NCBI GenBank assembly: GCA_045532655.1
Contig: JAZSGI010000244.1
Location: 1 to 40,896, forward strand
Origin: JAVBQJ01 sp045532655
GTDB taxonomy: Bacteria; Verrucomicrobiota; Lentisphaeria; Victivallales; Victivallaceae
Length of the DNA: 40,896 nucleotides
Direction of reading: 5' to 3'
The notes below the pieces were generated by a model. That model saw nothing but the letters and a program-made list of their open reading frames with translations, was not told the DNA's origin and did no database searches. This document shows positions 16,599 to 22,208 of the stretch, piece by piece. Position 1 is the first letter of the stretch; every line of letters begins with the position of its first letter. The translations under genes and the position numbers were made by a program.

Positions 16599-18647
16599 AT
16601 GAAAAAAGATTCTACCGCCTGGTATGCATTGCGGCGGACATTGCCGCCATGGAAATTCGATCAGCTTCTTGCCGAACTGAAAGAACTTGCCCCCCGGTTC
16701 AAAATCGATGAGATAATAATAAAAATCGATACAGAAGAGTTTTCTCACGGTCATCCGCCGGTAAGTATCGCCCGGGTGTATCAGCCCAAGCTGCTTGAAA
16801 TCAAAAAAACGCTGGCTGAACTCGGCATTACGTATTCTCTCAACCCCTGGATAACAGTCGGCCATTGTGACCGCGGCCGTGATGACAGAACAAAACTGCC
16901 CGGCCTCGGTACAATGGTCGGGCACGATGGTGTTGCAACAAAACATTGCGCATGTCCGCTTTCGGAGGTATGGAGAGAATATCTTATTGAATTGTGGTCC
17001 GTTTATGCCTCTACCCATCCCCATATAATGTGGATAGAAGATGATATACGCACCTTCAATCACATGCCTGTACGTTTCGGCTGTTTTTGCGAAAAACACA
17101 TACTCAGGTTTTCGGAGCGAATCGGAAGAAATGTCACCCGGGAAGAACTTGTGAAAAAAATTCTTCAACCCGGCACACCCCATCCATGGCGCGCCGAATA
17201 TCTGGCAATGCAGCAGGAAATAATGATTGAAACAGCCGGTTTTTTAGGCAGAACAGTACACCGTGTATCGCCTGATACCTGTTTGGGGCTTATGTCCAGC
17301 GGAGCCCGCCAGCACTGCCTTGAAGGCCGGAACTGGCAGCGTATGGCCGCAGCTCTTGCAGACGGCAAGACTTTATACAGCCGTCCGCCTATGGCAAATT
17401 ATTACGAAGACTCATTGCGCGGACTTTATTATTCGCAGGATTCCATAAAACTTACACGGCATGTTCTGCCTGCGGGAGTGATCGAACAAACAGAAGTAGA
17501 AAATATTCCCTTTTACAGGTACTCAAAAAGTATAAATTTCACTTTTCTGGAAACAGCCTTATCCTTTGCTTACGGTTCCCATGGAGTTACTCTGAACCTT
17601 TTCGATCATGTGGGGACACCGCTTGCAGAACAGAGTGAATATGGAGAAATGCTGGCGGCCCGGAAGGATTATTTCAATACTCTTGCCGCCGCATGTCAAC
17701 AGCAGGGCAAATTCTGCGGCGTACAGATTTTACATCATCAGAATTCTGGATACGATAAACACCTTCCTGCCGGAAGTGATTATTCAAAACTGGCAGAAGA
17801 CGGTTTTGAAATCATGCAGGCCTTTGAGTGTCACGGCATAGCCACCACTTATGACACTTCCGGAATTGTTGCGGCAAGCGGTCAGGTTCTGCGCAGCTTC
17901 AGCGACAGGGAATTGATTGATTTTCTTTCGGGAGCAGTATTTCTGGATGCAGCCGCAGCAGCAGTGATTTACGAACGTGGGTTCGGAGAACTTGCCGGCT
18001 TGAAAGATATGACACCGCCTGCCCACAGAAGTCAGCTGCCATTTATTTTCAGTGCAGAAGAATTTCATAATGAAAATTTCGGCGGGAAAAAACGTGACTA
18101 CATGACTGCGACCATTCCTTTTCTGGATTTCGAAGGAGAATTTTCCCTGCTTACACCTCTGGAAGGCTGCGAGGTCATTTCCAGCTGGGTCGATCCTGAT
18201 ACAGAAAGATTTGCACCGGCAATGATCGCATTCAGGAACCGTCTCGGAGGAAAAGTCATTGTCCACAGTATTGATTACACCACCGGATTCGGTGTTTCTT
18301 TCTGCAATCCACAGAGAAAGAAACAACTGCATGAAGCTGTCCGCTGGCTCTCAGACGGCAAGCCGGACATACTCTTTGATTGCGACGGAGTATATCCCCT
18401 TGTCATGCGTAAAAATACTGCAGAAGCAGAAATAATCGGAGTCTTCAATTTCAGTATGGATGACTGGCAAAAAATCCATTTCCAACTGTCATGGAAAAAA
18501 TCGCTGCCGGAGGTGGATATCCTTTCCTCAGCAGGAACATGGGAAAAATATGACCGTTTTGAACTTGAAATAAAAAATGGTATCCTTATTATTTCCGGCA
18601 GCAGAACCGTAAGCTACCGTGAACCGTTGTTCATCAGGCTGCGCTGA
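16599..18647 (+). CDS. Large TIM-barrel protein, putative glycoside hydrolase
   Basis: 682 residues, no signal peptide. GTG at 16596 is also in frame, but ATG 16599 (MKKDSTAWYALRR) fits better. An N-terminal barrel is suggested by the strand series EIIIKIDTEEF, ITYSLNPWITVGH, HIMWIEDDIRTFNH (Glu147 a candidate catalytic acid) and GVTLNLFDHVG. After about residue 370 comes a GATase-like region (LSGAVFLDAAAAAVIYERGFGELAGL) and a C-terminal beta domain, a layout like GH42 proteins with a trimerisation domain. No family can be assigned from reading alone. Last gene of the cluster; followed by a strong terminator. Starts 9 bases after the preceding stop. Confidence 0.7.
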   Translation: MKKDSTAWYALRRTLPPWKFDQLLAELKELAPRFKIDEIIIKIDTEEFSHGHPPVSIARVYQPKLLEIKKTLAELGITYSLNPWITVGHCDRGRDDRTKLPGLGTMVGHDGVATKHCACPLSEVWREYLIELWSVYASTHPHIMWIEDDIRTFNHMPVRFGCFCEKHILRFSERIGRNVTREELVKKILQPGTPHPWRAEYLAMQQEIMIETAGFLGRTVHRVSPDTCLGLMSSGARQHCLEGRNWQRMAAALADGKTLYSRPPMANYYEDSLRGLYYSQDSIKLTRHVLPAGVIEQTEVENIPFYRYSKSINFTFLETALSFAYGSHGVTLNLFDHVGTPLAEQSEYGEMLAARKDYFNTLAAACQQQGKFCGVQILHHQNSGYDKHLPAGSDYSKLAEDGFEIMQAFECHGIATTYDTSGIVAASGQVLRSFSDRELIDFLSGAVFLDAAAAAVIYERGFGELAGLKDMTPPAHRSQLPFIFSAEEFHNENFGGKKRDYMTATIPFLDFEGEFSLLTPLEGCEVISSWVDPDTERFAPAMIAFRNRLGGKVIVHSIDYTTGFGVSFCNPQRKKQLHEAVRWLSDGKPDILFDCDGVYPLVMRKNTAEAEIIGVFNFSMDDWQKIHFQLSWKKSLPEVDILSSAGTWEKYDRFELEIKNGILIISGSRTVSYREPLFIRLR

Positions 18648-18663
18648 AAGTATTTACAGAAAT

Positions 18664-18714
18664 AACTCCGGCAGGCGGGCTGTCTCCCATACCGCAGCCC
18701 TCCGGAGTTCTTTT
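18664..18714 (+). terminator. Terminator of the island carbohydrate cluster
   Basis: Outer stem AACTCCGG (18664-18671) with CCGGAGTT (18702-18709) and inner stem GGGCTG/CAGCCC, followed by CTTTTA. It lies 17 bases past the stop of the last gene and 43 bases before the right repeat. Confidence 0.8.
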
Positions 18715-18756
18715 ATGCAGCCATGCAGCAACGGTACAGATATTTGTCTTACCAGC

Positions 18757-18805
18757 CTGGCGGTAGCGATACCATGTGGGTTCGACTCCCACCTTCGGCA
18801 CCATT
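18757..18805 (+). repeat. att-like 49-bp direct repeat, right copy (tRNA-Leu fragment)
   Basis: Exact copy of 6142-6190: the 3' 47 nt of tRNA-Leu plus TT, with no 5' half of the tRNA, so it cannot encode a functional tRNA. Marks the right end of the putative island. Confidence 0.9.
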
Positions 18806-18816
18806 ATCCCCCTTGG

Positions 18817-18884
18817 GGCATCTGTTTTGATTCCTTATTCCTGCGTTCCAGTTGAGTTACGTGGCATCTGTTTTGATTCCTTAT
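18817..18884. repeat. Pair of 22-bp direct repeats next to the right att copy
   Basis: An identical 22-mer (GGCATCTG...TTCCTTAT) occurs at 18817-18838 and 18863-18884, 46 bases apart. No gene covers it. Only two copies, no spacer regularity to test, so not a CRISPR array. It could be recombinase arm sites or a small duplication. Confidence 0.6.
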
Positions 18885-18964
18885 GTGCAAGAGGTATTTC
18901 TTTTCAAATCACAATTGATACCCATGACACCGTAACTATTGCTGCAATACTGATATAACTGTCC

Positions 18965-19420
18965 TCAATACTGTTCAAACTCTTGCATTTCCACATTAAA
19001 CTCTGTCTGCATATTGTCGTACCTGATATCTGCACGTTTGCCCGCTTCCAGTATCGGTAAGCCGGCTTCTGTCGGTACGTAAATAACATTCTGCGGATTA
19101 TCATTGAGTGTCTGTATCCAGAGGTAACGGAGATAACTCCCGTTATTCTTCAAACTTTCGCCGATTATCATATTTGCCTTTGCCACTCCCTTTGCCCTGA
19201 TTATTTCTGCTTCCGCTAAAGCTTTTGCACTTTCCTTTTTGGCTTCTGCCTCCTGAACTGCAATTTTCCTGTTCTGTTCAGCCCGTGCCAACTCTGCCTG
19301 TCCCTCCAGCCCCTGCTGCCAGACCTTGTAGCGTGGATAACCATATAATATAATAGCGATTATAATGATTATTGCTGCAAAAATCACAGGGACTGTCCAA
19401 TTTCTTTCTTTGTTTTCCAT
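18965..19420 (-). CDS. Short membrane-anchored coiled-coil protein, stomatin-tail-like
   Basis: 151 residues. One N-terminal membrane helix (VPVIFAAIIIIIAIILYGY, residues 10-28), then a charged, alanine-rich coiled coil (about 37-85: QAELARAEQNRK, EAEAKKESAKALAEAEIIRAKG) and a C-terminal part (YLRYLWIQTLNDNPQNVIYVPTEAGLPILE in two pieces) very like the end of SPFH/stomatin/prohibitin proteins. The SPFH domain itself is absent, so it is a tail-only protein. Similar short proteins are known from phages and accessory regions. AAGGAG precedes the ATG. The WYL regulator gene lies just upstream on the same strand, and one of its putative operators sits between them. Role unknown; possibly an oligomeric membrane scaffold. 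Confidence 0.75.
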   Translation of the reverse strand: MENKERNWTVPVIFAAIIIIIAIILYGYPRYKVWQQGLEGQAELARAEQNRKIAVQEAEAKKESAKALAEAEIIRAKGVAKANMIIGESLKNNGSYLRYLWIQTLNDNPQNVIYVPTEAGLPILEAGKRADIRYDNMQTEFNVEMQEFEQY

Positions 19421-19454
19421 GGTTTTCTCCTTTTTTTATAAATTAACCCCGGCA

Positions 19455-19475
19455 AGTGGACTTTTTGTGTCCACT
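19455..19475. promoter_or_regulatory. WYL-type operator, copy 2
   Basis: AGTGGAC-TTTTTGT-GTCCACT, a 7+7 perfect inverted repeat with 7-base centre, matching 20509-20529 in both arms. It lies 34 bases upstream of the coiled-coil gene start; a TATAAA at 19440-19435 (minus) would place it over the -35 region of a promoter that lacks a good -35. Confidence 0.75.
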
Positions 19476-19485
19476 CCGGTTTTTT

Positions 19486-20460
19486 TCAGAAATTTTCCAG
19501 CATTTTCTGCAGCTTTTCTTTCAGTTCCGCCTTCAACTCTGCCGGTTCAAGAAGTCTGACATTGCCTTCCTGCGACAAAATGAACGGAAACAGCACTTCT
19601 CTGGCTGCTGCCGGGACTTCCACTGTGCCGTCAGCGTGGATCACCTGTCCGCTGTGCAGCGGGGCGGCATGAAGACGGTCAAGAGCCTGTTGCCCCGCAT
19701 GAAGTTTTATATTACGGACTTTTTCAAAGCCGAGAAACTCATCCGGATTGACCGAGGCAATTATTGCTTTATCCGGTTCAAAAATATAATTCAGCAGTTC
19801 CGCACTTTTTATCCTGCGTACCGCAAATGTCCGGGGCTGACCTTTCAGACGGCAGAAGCCCTTGGTATACCACGAATTGTCCATGAAGACAAAGGTATGG
19901 GGTTCAATGATCCGCTCTGTGGTTTCGCCGTAACGGTCGGCGTAGCTGATTTTTACACACTTCCTGCTTTGCCACCCCTGAAAAATAACCATGAAAATAT
20001 GCGGGTCAAGGTTTGCATACAGTCCGGAAAGAATATTAAGACTCTCCATGTTTGCCGTATTCAGAAACTCCGGATTATTATTCTGCAAAAGATAATCCAC
20101 TGCGTTGCGTATCCTGTTTTTCAAGGGCGGGGGAAAAATTGTTTCGGCGATCCGGGCGCCGATGACTGCGGCGAGCATCTCGTTTTCGTCAAGCAGAGCC
20201 GGAGCGATAAAATCCCAGCCGTGATGTTTAAGGTAATAGCCGTTGCGTTCCCGGTCAAAGGCCAGTGGACACCCGAACTCCTCTTCCAGAACTTTCATAT
20301 CCCGCAGGATGGTTTTTTTGCCGCATACGATTTCAAGTCCTTCCTCCAGCGAAATGCGGTGGAACTCCCGGATCAGAGTCCGGGAGTTGGGGTAACGGTT
20401 TTCTTTCAGTAAAGCAGCGATCCGCATCAGGCGGTGCATTTGTAATTTCTGCAGTGGCAT
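19486..20460 (-). CDS. WYL-domain transcriptional regulator (YafY/BrxR-like)
   Basis: 324 residues from ATG 20460 (MPLQKLQMHRLMRIAALLKE). The frame opens further upstream to 20565, but that would start before the predicted promoter and operator. N-terminal winged helix (about residues 8-65, ending LAFDRERNGYYL), then a WYL domain with DNSWYTKGFCRLKGQPRTF and FAVRRI near residue 190-205, and a C-terminal WCX-like segment ending in KLQKMLENF. Such proteins bind inverted repeats and often control stress or phage-defence genes, sensing nucleic acid ligands. Two matching palindromes flank this gene, at its promoter and before the downstream coiled-coil gene, so it probably regulates itself and that gene. 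Confidence 0.85.
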   Translation of the reverse strand: MPLQKLQMHRLMRIAALLKENRYPNSRTLIREFHRISLEEGLEIVCGKKTILRDMKVLEEEFGCPLAFDRERNGYYLKHHGWDFIAPALLDENEMLAAVIGARIAETIFPPPLKNRIRNAVDYLLQNNNPEFLNTANMESLNILSGLYANLDPHIFMVIFQGWQSRKCVKISYADRYGETTERIIEPHTFVFMDNSWYTKGFCRLKGQPRTFAVRRIKSAELLNYIFEPDKAIIASVNPDEFLGFEKVRNIKLHAGQQALDRLHAAPLHSGQVIHADGTVEVPAAAREVLFPFILSQEGNVRLLEPAELKAELKEKLQKMLENF

Positions 20461-20508
20461 AGGTTGTTTTTCCAGTAATTTTGCAAAAAAAGTTGATTTT
20501 AAAACCTG

Positions 20509-20529
20509 AGTGGACGCAAAATGTCCACT
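20509..20529. promoter_or_regulatory. WYL-type operator, copy 1
   Basis: AGTGGAC-GCAAAAT-GTCCACT on the plus strand; same arms and same spacing as 19455-19475. It begins 8 bases downstream of the -10 of the WYL gene promoter, covering the expected transcription start: a repression geometry. Confidence 0.8.
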
Positions 20530-20536
20530 TGTCTGT

Positions 20537-20565
20537 AATATATTATGAACAGAAACAAAATACAA
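20537..20565 (-). promoter_or_regulatory. Promoter of the WYL regulator gene
   Basis: Minus strand: TTGTAT at 20565-20560, 17 bases, TATATT at 20542-20537. The -10 lies inside the 10-bp palindrome TAATATATTA (20536-20545), which could also serve leftward-rightward divergent transcription. Confidence 0.6.
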
Positions 20566-20624
20566 ACCGTAAAAAGATGAGAAACAAAAAAATGTTCAAA
20601 ATAATAAGGAAAGGGAATTGACTT

Positions 20625-20729
20625 ATGTTGAAAAAAATAATTTCACTGTTTCACCGCCATGCCGTTACAGAGCCAAGTGTCATGAGTAATCGTCCACGCC
20701 GTTATCAGCCGGAATTGCCTTTTGAGTGA
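20625..20729 (+). CDS. Possible 34-residue peptide, divergent from WYL gene
   Basis: ATG 20625 follows AAGGAAAGGG with 8-bp spacing; the reading frame MLKKIISLFHRHAVTEP... continues to TGA at 20727-20729 and ends PRRYQPELPFE. It has an amphipathic start and a basic middle, no membrane helix and no family I recognise. It is the only gene-like element between the WYL regulator and tRNA-Arg, and shares the intergenic control region. It may be a real small gene or a remnant. Confidence 0.4.
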   Translation: MLKKIISLFHRHAVTEPSVMSNRPRRYQPELPFE

Positions 20730-20855
20730 ATTTGTATCCAACAGGTTTTCAGGCAAAATGACACCTAAAGCAGGAATTACCTATGCTCTCTTTATACAAA
20801 AATGACACCCCGCCTGCAACCAAGGTTACTGCAGTTATACTCCCCCCAAAAAAAA

Positions 20856-20931
20856 TGGCGCCCCGAGCAGGAATCGAACCTGCGACCAACGGCTTAGAAG
20901 GCCGCTGCTCTATCCTCTGAGCTACCGGGGC
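20856..20931 (-). tRNA. tRNA-Arg (anticodon TCT)
   Basis: 76-nt cloverleaf with encoded CCA. Acceptor GCCCCGG pairs with TCGGGGC (one G-T at the base), D-stem GCTC, anticodon loop CTTCTAA giving TCT for AGA codons, T-arm GCAGGTTCGATTCCTGC, discriminator G. A run of eight T follows CCA directly on the minus strand. Confidence 0.96.
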
Positions 20932-20941
20932 GCAAATACAA

Positions 20942-20968
20942 GGGAAATGATCAAAAATGATATTTCCC
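20942..20968. other. Hairpin between fabD and tRNA-Arg
   Basis: GGGAAAT ... ATTTCCC with inner ATCA/TGAT pairing around an AAAA loop. On the minus strand it follows the fabD stop at 21002 and precedes the tRNA; it may end fabD messages or form the tRNA 5' leader. Confidence 0.5.
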
Positions 20969-20971
20969 TAT

Positions 20972-20999
20972 AATATAGTACAAATTTTTAATATTTCAA
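20972..20999 (-). promoter_or_regulatory. Promoter of tRNA-Arg
   Basis: Minus strand: TTGAAA at 20999-20994, 16 bases, TATATT at 20977-20972. Confidence 0.55.
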
Positions 21000-21001
21000 C
21001 T

Positions 21002-21916
21002 TCAAAATGAAAGGTTATTTAAAGATTCCATGCTGTTTACATTCAAGCCTGTGATTTCAGGCAGAGTGCGCTTCAGCAAACCGGTCAAAACTGCACCGGG
21101 TCCGAATTCAATAACACTTCCGGCGTTCAAGGTGGAAATCATGCTGCGGATGGAATCTTCCCAACGGACAGAACCGGATATCTGATCAGCAAGATTCTGC
21201 TTGAGGGCGGCAAGATCTGCTGCGGGAGCGGCAGTATAGTTGTGCCAGACGGGGATCGCAGGCATGGATATCGCTGCCCCGGCAAGGTGGGGAACCATAC
21301 CGCTTGCTGCAGAATTCATGCAGCTTGAGTGAAAAGCTCCTGCCACTTTCAGAACTATTGCTTTGCGGATACCACGGCTTTTAAGCAAGGCAACAGCGGC
21401 TTCAACGCTTTCTTTGCTGCCGGAGATCACGATCTGACCGGGGCAGTTGTAGTTGGCGACCTCGCAACCGGCTTCTCCGGCGGCAGCTTCCACGGCAGCT
21501 GTTTCGGCGCCAAGCACAGAGGCCATACCGCCGGGCTGTTCCTGACAGGCAGCATCCATAAGTTTGGCACGGGCCTCCAGTAATTTGATTCCTGTTGCAA
21601 AATCAAAGGCTCCGGCACAGGCAAGGGCTCCGTATTCACCGAGGCTCAAACCGGCACAGGCTTTTGGGGCGGGGGCGTTGGGGAAGCGTTCACGGAAAGC
21701 GGCAAGGCATGCCATACTCATGGTATAGATGGCAGGCTGGCAGTTGGTGCTGGCGGTGAGATCTTCCATGGTGCCTTCAAAACATATTTCGCTCAATTTA
21801 CGTCCGAGAGCGGCATCGGCACTGTCAAAAACAGCTTTGGCTGCGGGGCTGTTATCGTAAAGATCTTTGCCCATGCCGGGCTGCTGGGCTCCCTGTCCGG
21901 AAAATACATAAATCAT
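21002..21916 (-). CDS. fabD: Malonyl-CoA:ACP transacylase
   Basis: 304 residues transferring malonyl groups from CoA to acyl carrier protein, feeding fatty acid elongation. Start at 21916 (MIYVFSGQGAQQPGMG) has AAAGGA nine bases upstream; the longer frame to 22066 is not supported. Catalytic features: SGQGAQ near the N-terminus (Gln11), nucleophile Ser91 in GLSLGEYGAL, and His196 in AGAFHSSCM. VIEFGPGAVLTGLLKRT near the C-terminus is the GPGxVLxGL family block. Unusually it is not next to fabH, fabG or acpP; it stands alone between a tRNA and a divergent esterase locus. Confidence 0.95.
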   Translation of the reverse strand: MIYVFSGQGAQQPGMGKDLYDNSPAAKAVFDSADAALGRKLSEICFEGTMEDLTASTNCQPAIYTMSMACLAAFRERFPNAPAPKACAGLSLGEYGALACAGAFDFATGIKLLEARAKLMDAACQEQPGGMASVLGAETAAVEAAAGEAGCEVANYNCPGQIVISGSKESVEAAVALLKSRGIRKAIVLKVAGAFHSSCMNSAASGMVPHLAGAAISMPAIPVWHNYTAAPAADLAALKQNLADQISGSVRWEDSIRSMISTLNAGSVIEFGPGAVLTGLLKRTLPEITGLNVNSMESLNNLSF

Positions 21917-22072
21917 AGAATATCCTTTCAATTCGGTTCTCAAGTGATACGGCACTGTAAAAAAGTGAGGTACAAACCGGCCGGTAACGACATCAGCCTT
22001 CTGCTTTCCACCGCTGATCACAGTCCTGTGTTTCTGGGGCAAATGACAGGAACGATTCCATGTCATATATTT

Positions 22073-22101
22073 AAAATACCACGCTTTGCCGGATTTTGCA
22101 A
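22073..22101 (-). promoter_or_regulatory. Promoter of fabD
   Basis: Minus strand: TTGCAA at 22101-22096, 17 bases, TATTTT at 22078-22073. The -10 context TAAAATACCAC (plus strand) is shared with the serA promoter at 6001-6011. Confidence 0.55.
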
Positions 22102-22121
22102 AAAAAATAGAAAAAAAGAAT

Positions 22122-22150
22122 TTGACAACAGCTTTACACAGTGTTACATT
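22122..22150 (+). promoter_or_regulatory. Promoter of the esterase-lacI locus
   Basis: TTGACA at 22122-22127, 17 bases, TACATT at 22145-22150. The operator at 22160 starts about 10 bases after the -10, over the transcription start. Confidence 0.75.
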
Positions 22151-22159
22151 ATACCATTA

Positions 22160-22173
22160 TGCCAACGATGGCA
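22160..22173. promoter_or_regulatory. LacI-family operator, copy 1
   Basis: TGCCAACGATGGCA, a near-perfect palindrome with the CG centre typical of LacI-family sites. It agrees at 13 of 14 positions with the core of the site at 25052-25067. Confidence 0.8.
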
Positions 22174-22208
22174 AAAACTGTTTTTATGATCATCCCGGAG
22201 AAACTCAG

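Larger units (their letters stand above)
6142..18805. mobile_element. Putative tRNA-Leu genomic island, 12.6 kb, no integrase seen
   Basis: Bounded by a perfect 49-bp direct repeat of the tRNA-Leu 3' half, the classical product of site-specific integration into a tRNA gene. Repeat-to-repeat distance is 12,615 bases. The interior holds an M29 aminopeptidase and a nine-gene, same-strand, mostly carbohydrate-directed block starting with its own LacI regulator and ending in a strong hairpin terminator 40 bases before the right repeat. No recombinase, relaxase or phage gene is visible inside, so it is either a decayed element or one moved by an integrase encoded elsewhere. Seen: the repeat and gene content. 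Inferred: horizontal acquisition. Confidence 0.65.

Noticed and set aside
18757..18805. Second tRNA-Leu gene
   Set aside because: Only the 3' half is present; the acceptor 5' strand, D arm and anticodon arm are missing.
18817..18884. Possible CRISPR array
   Set aside because: Only two repeat units, one 24-base spacer, no palindromic repeat and no cas genes.
18619..18958. Small plus-strand frames across the right island border
   Set aside because: They run through the terminator, the tRNA fragment and the 22-bp repeats and lack ribosome sites.
19456..20412. 318-codon plus-strand frame opposite the WYL regulator
   Set aside because: Antisense shadow; the WYL reading has clear winged-helix and WYL motifs.
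20463..20565. Extended N-terminus of the WYL regulator starting at 20565
   Set aside because: It would begin within the predicted promoter and read through the operator, and the added residues are unlike the family.
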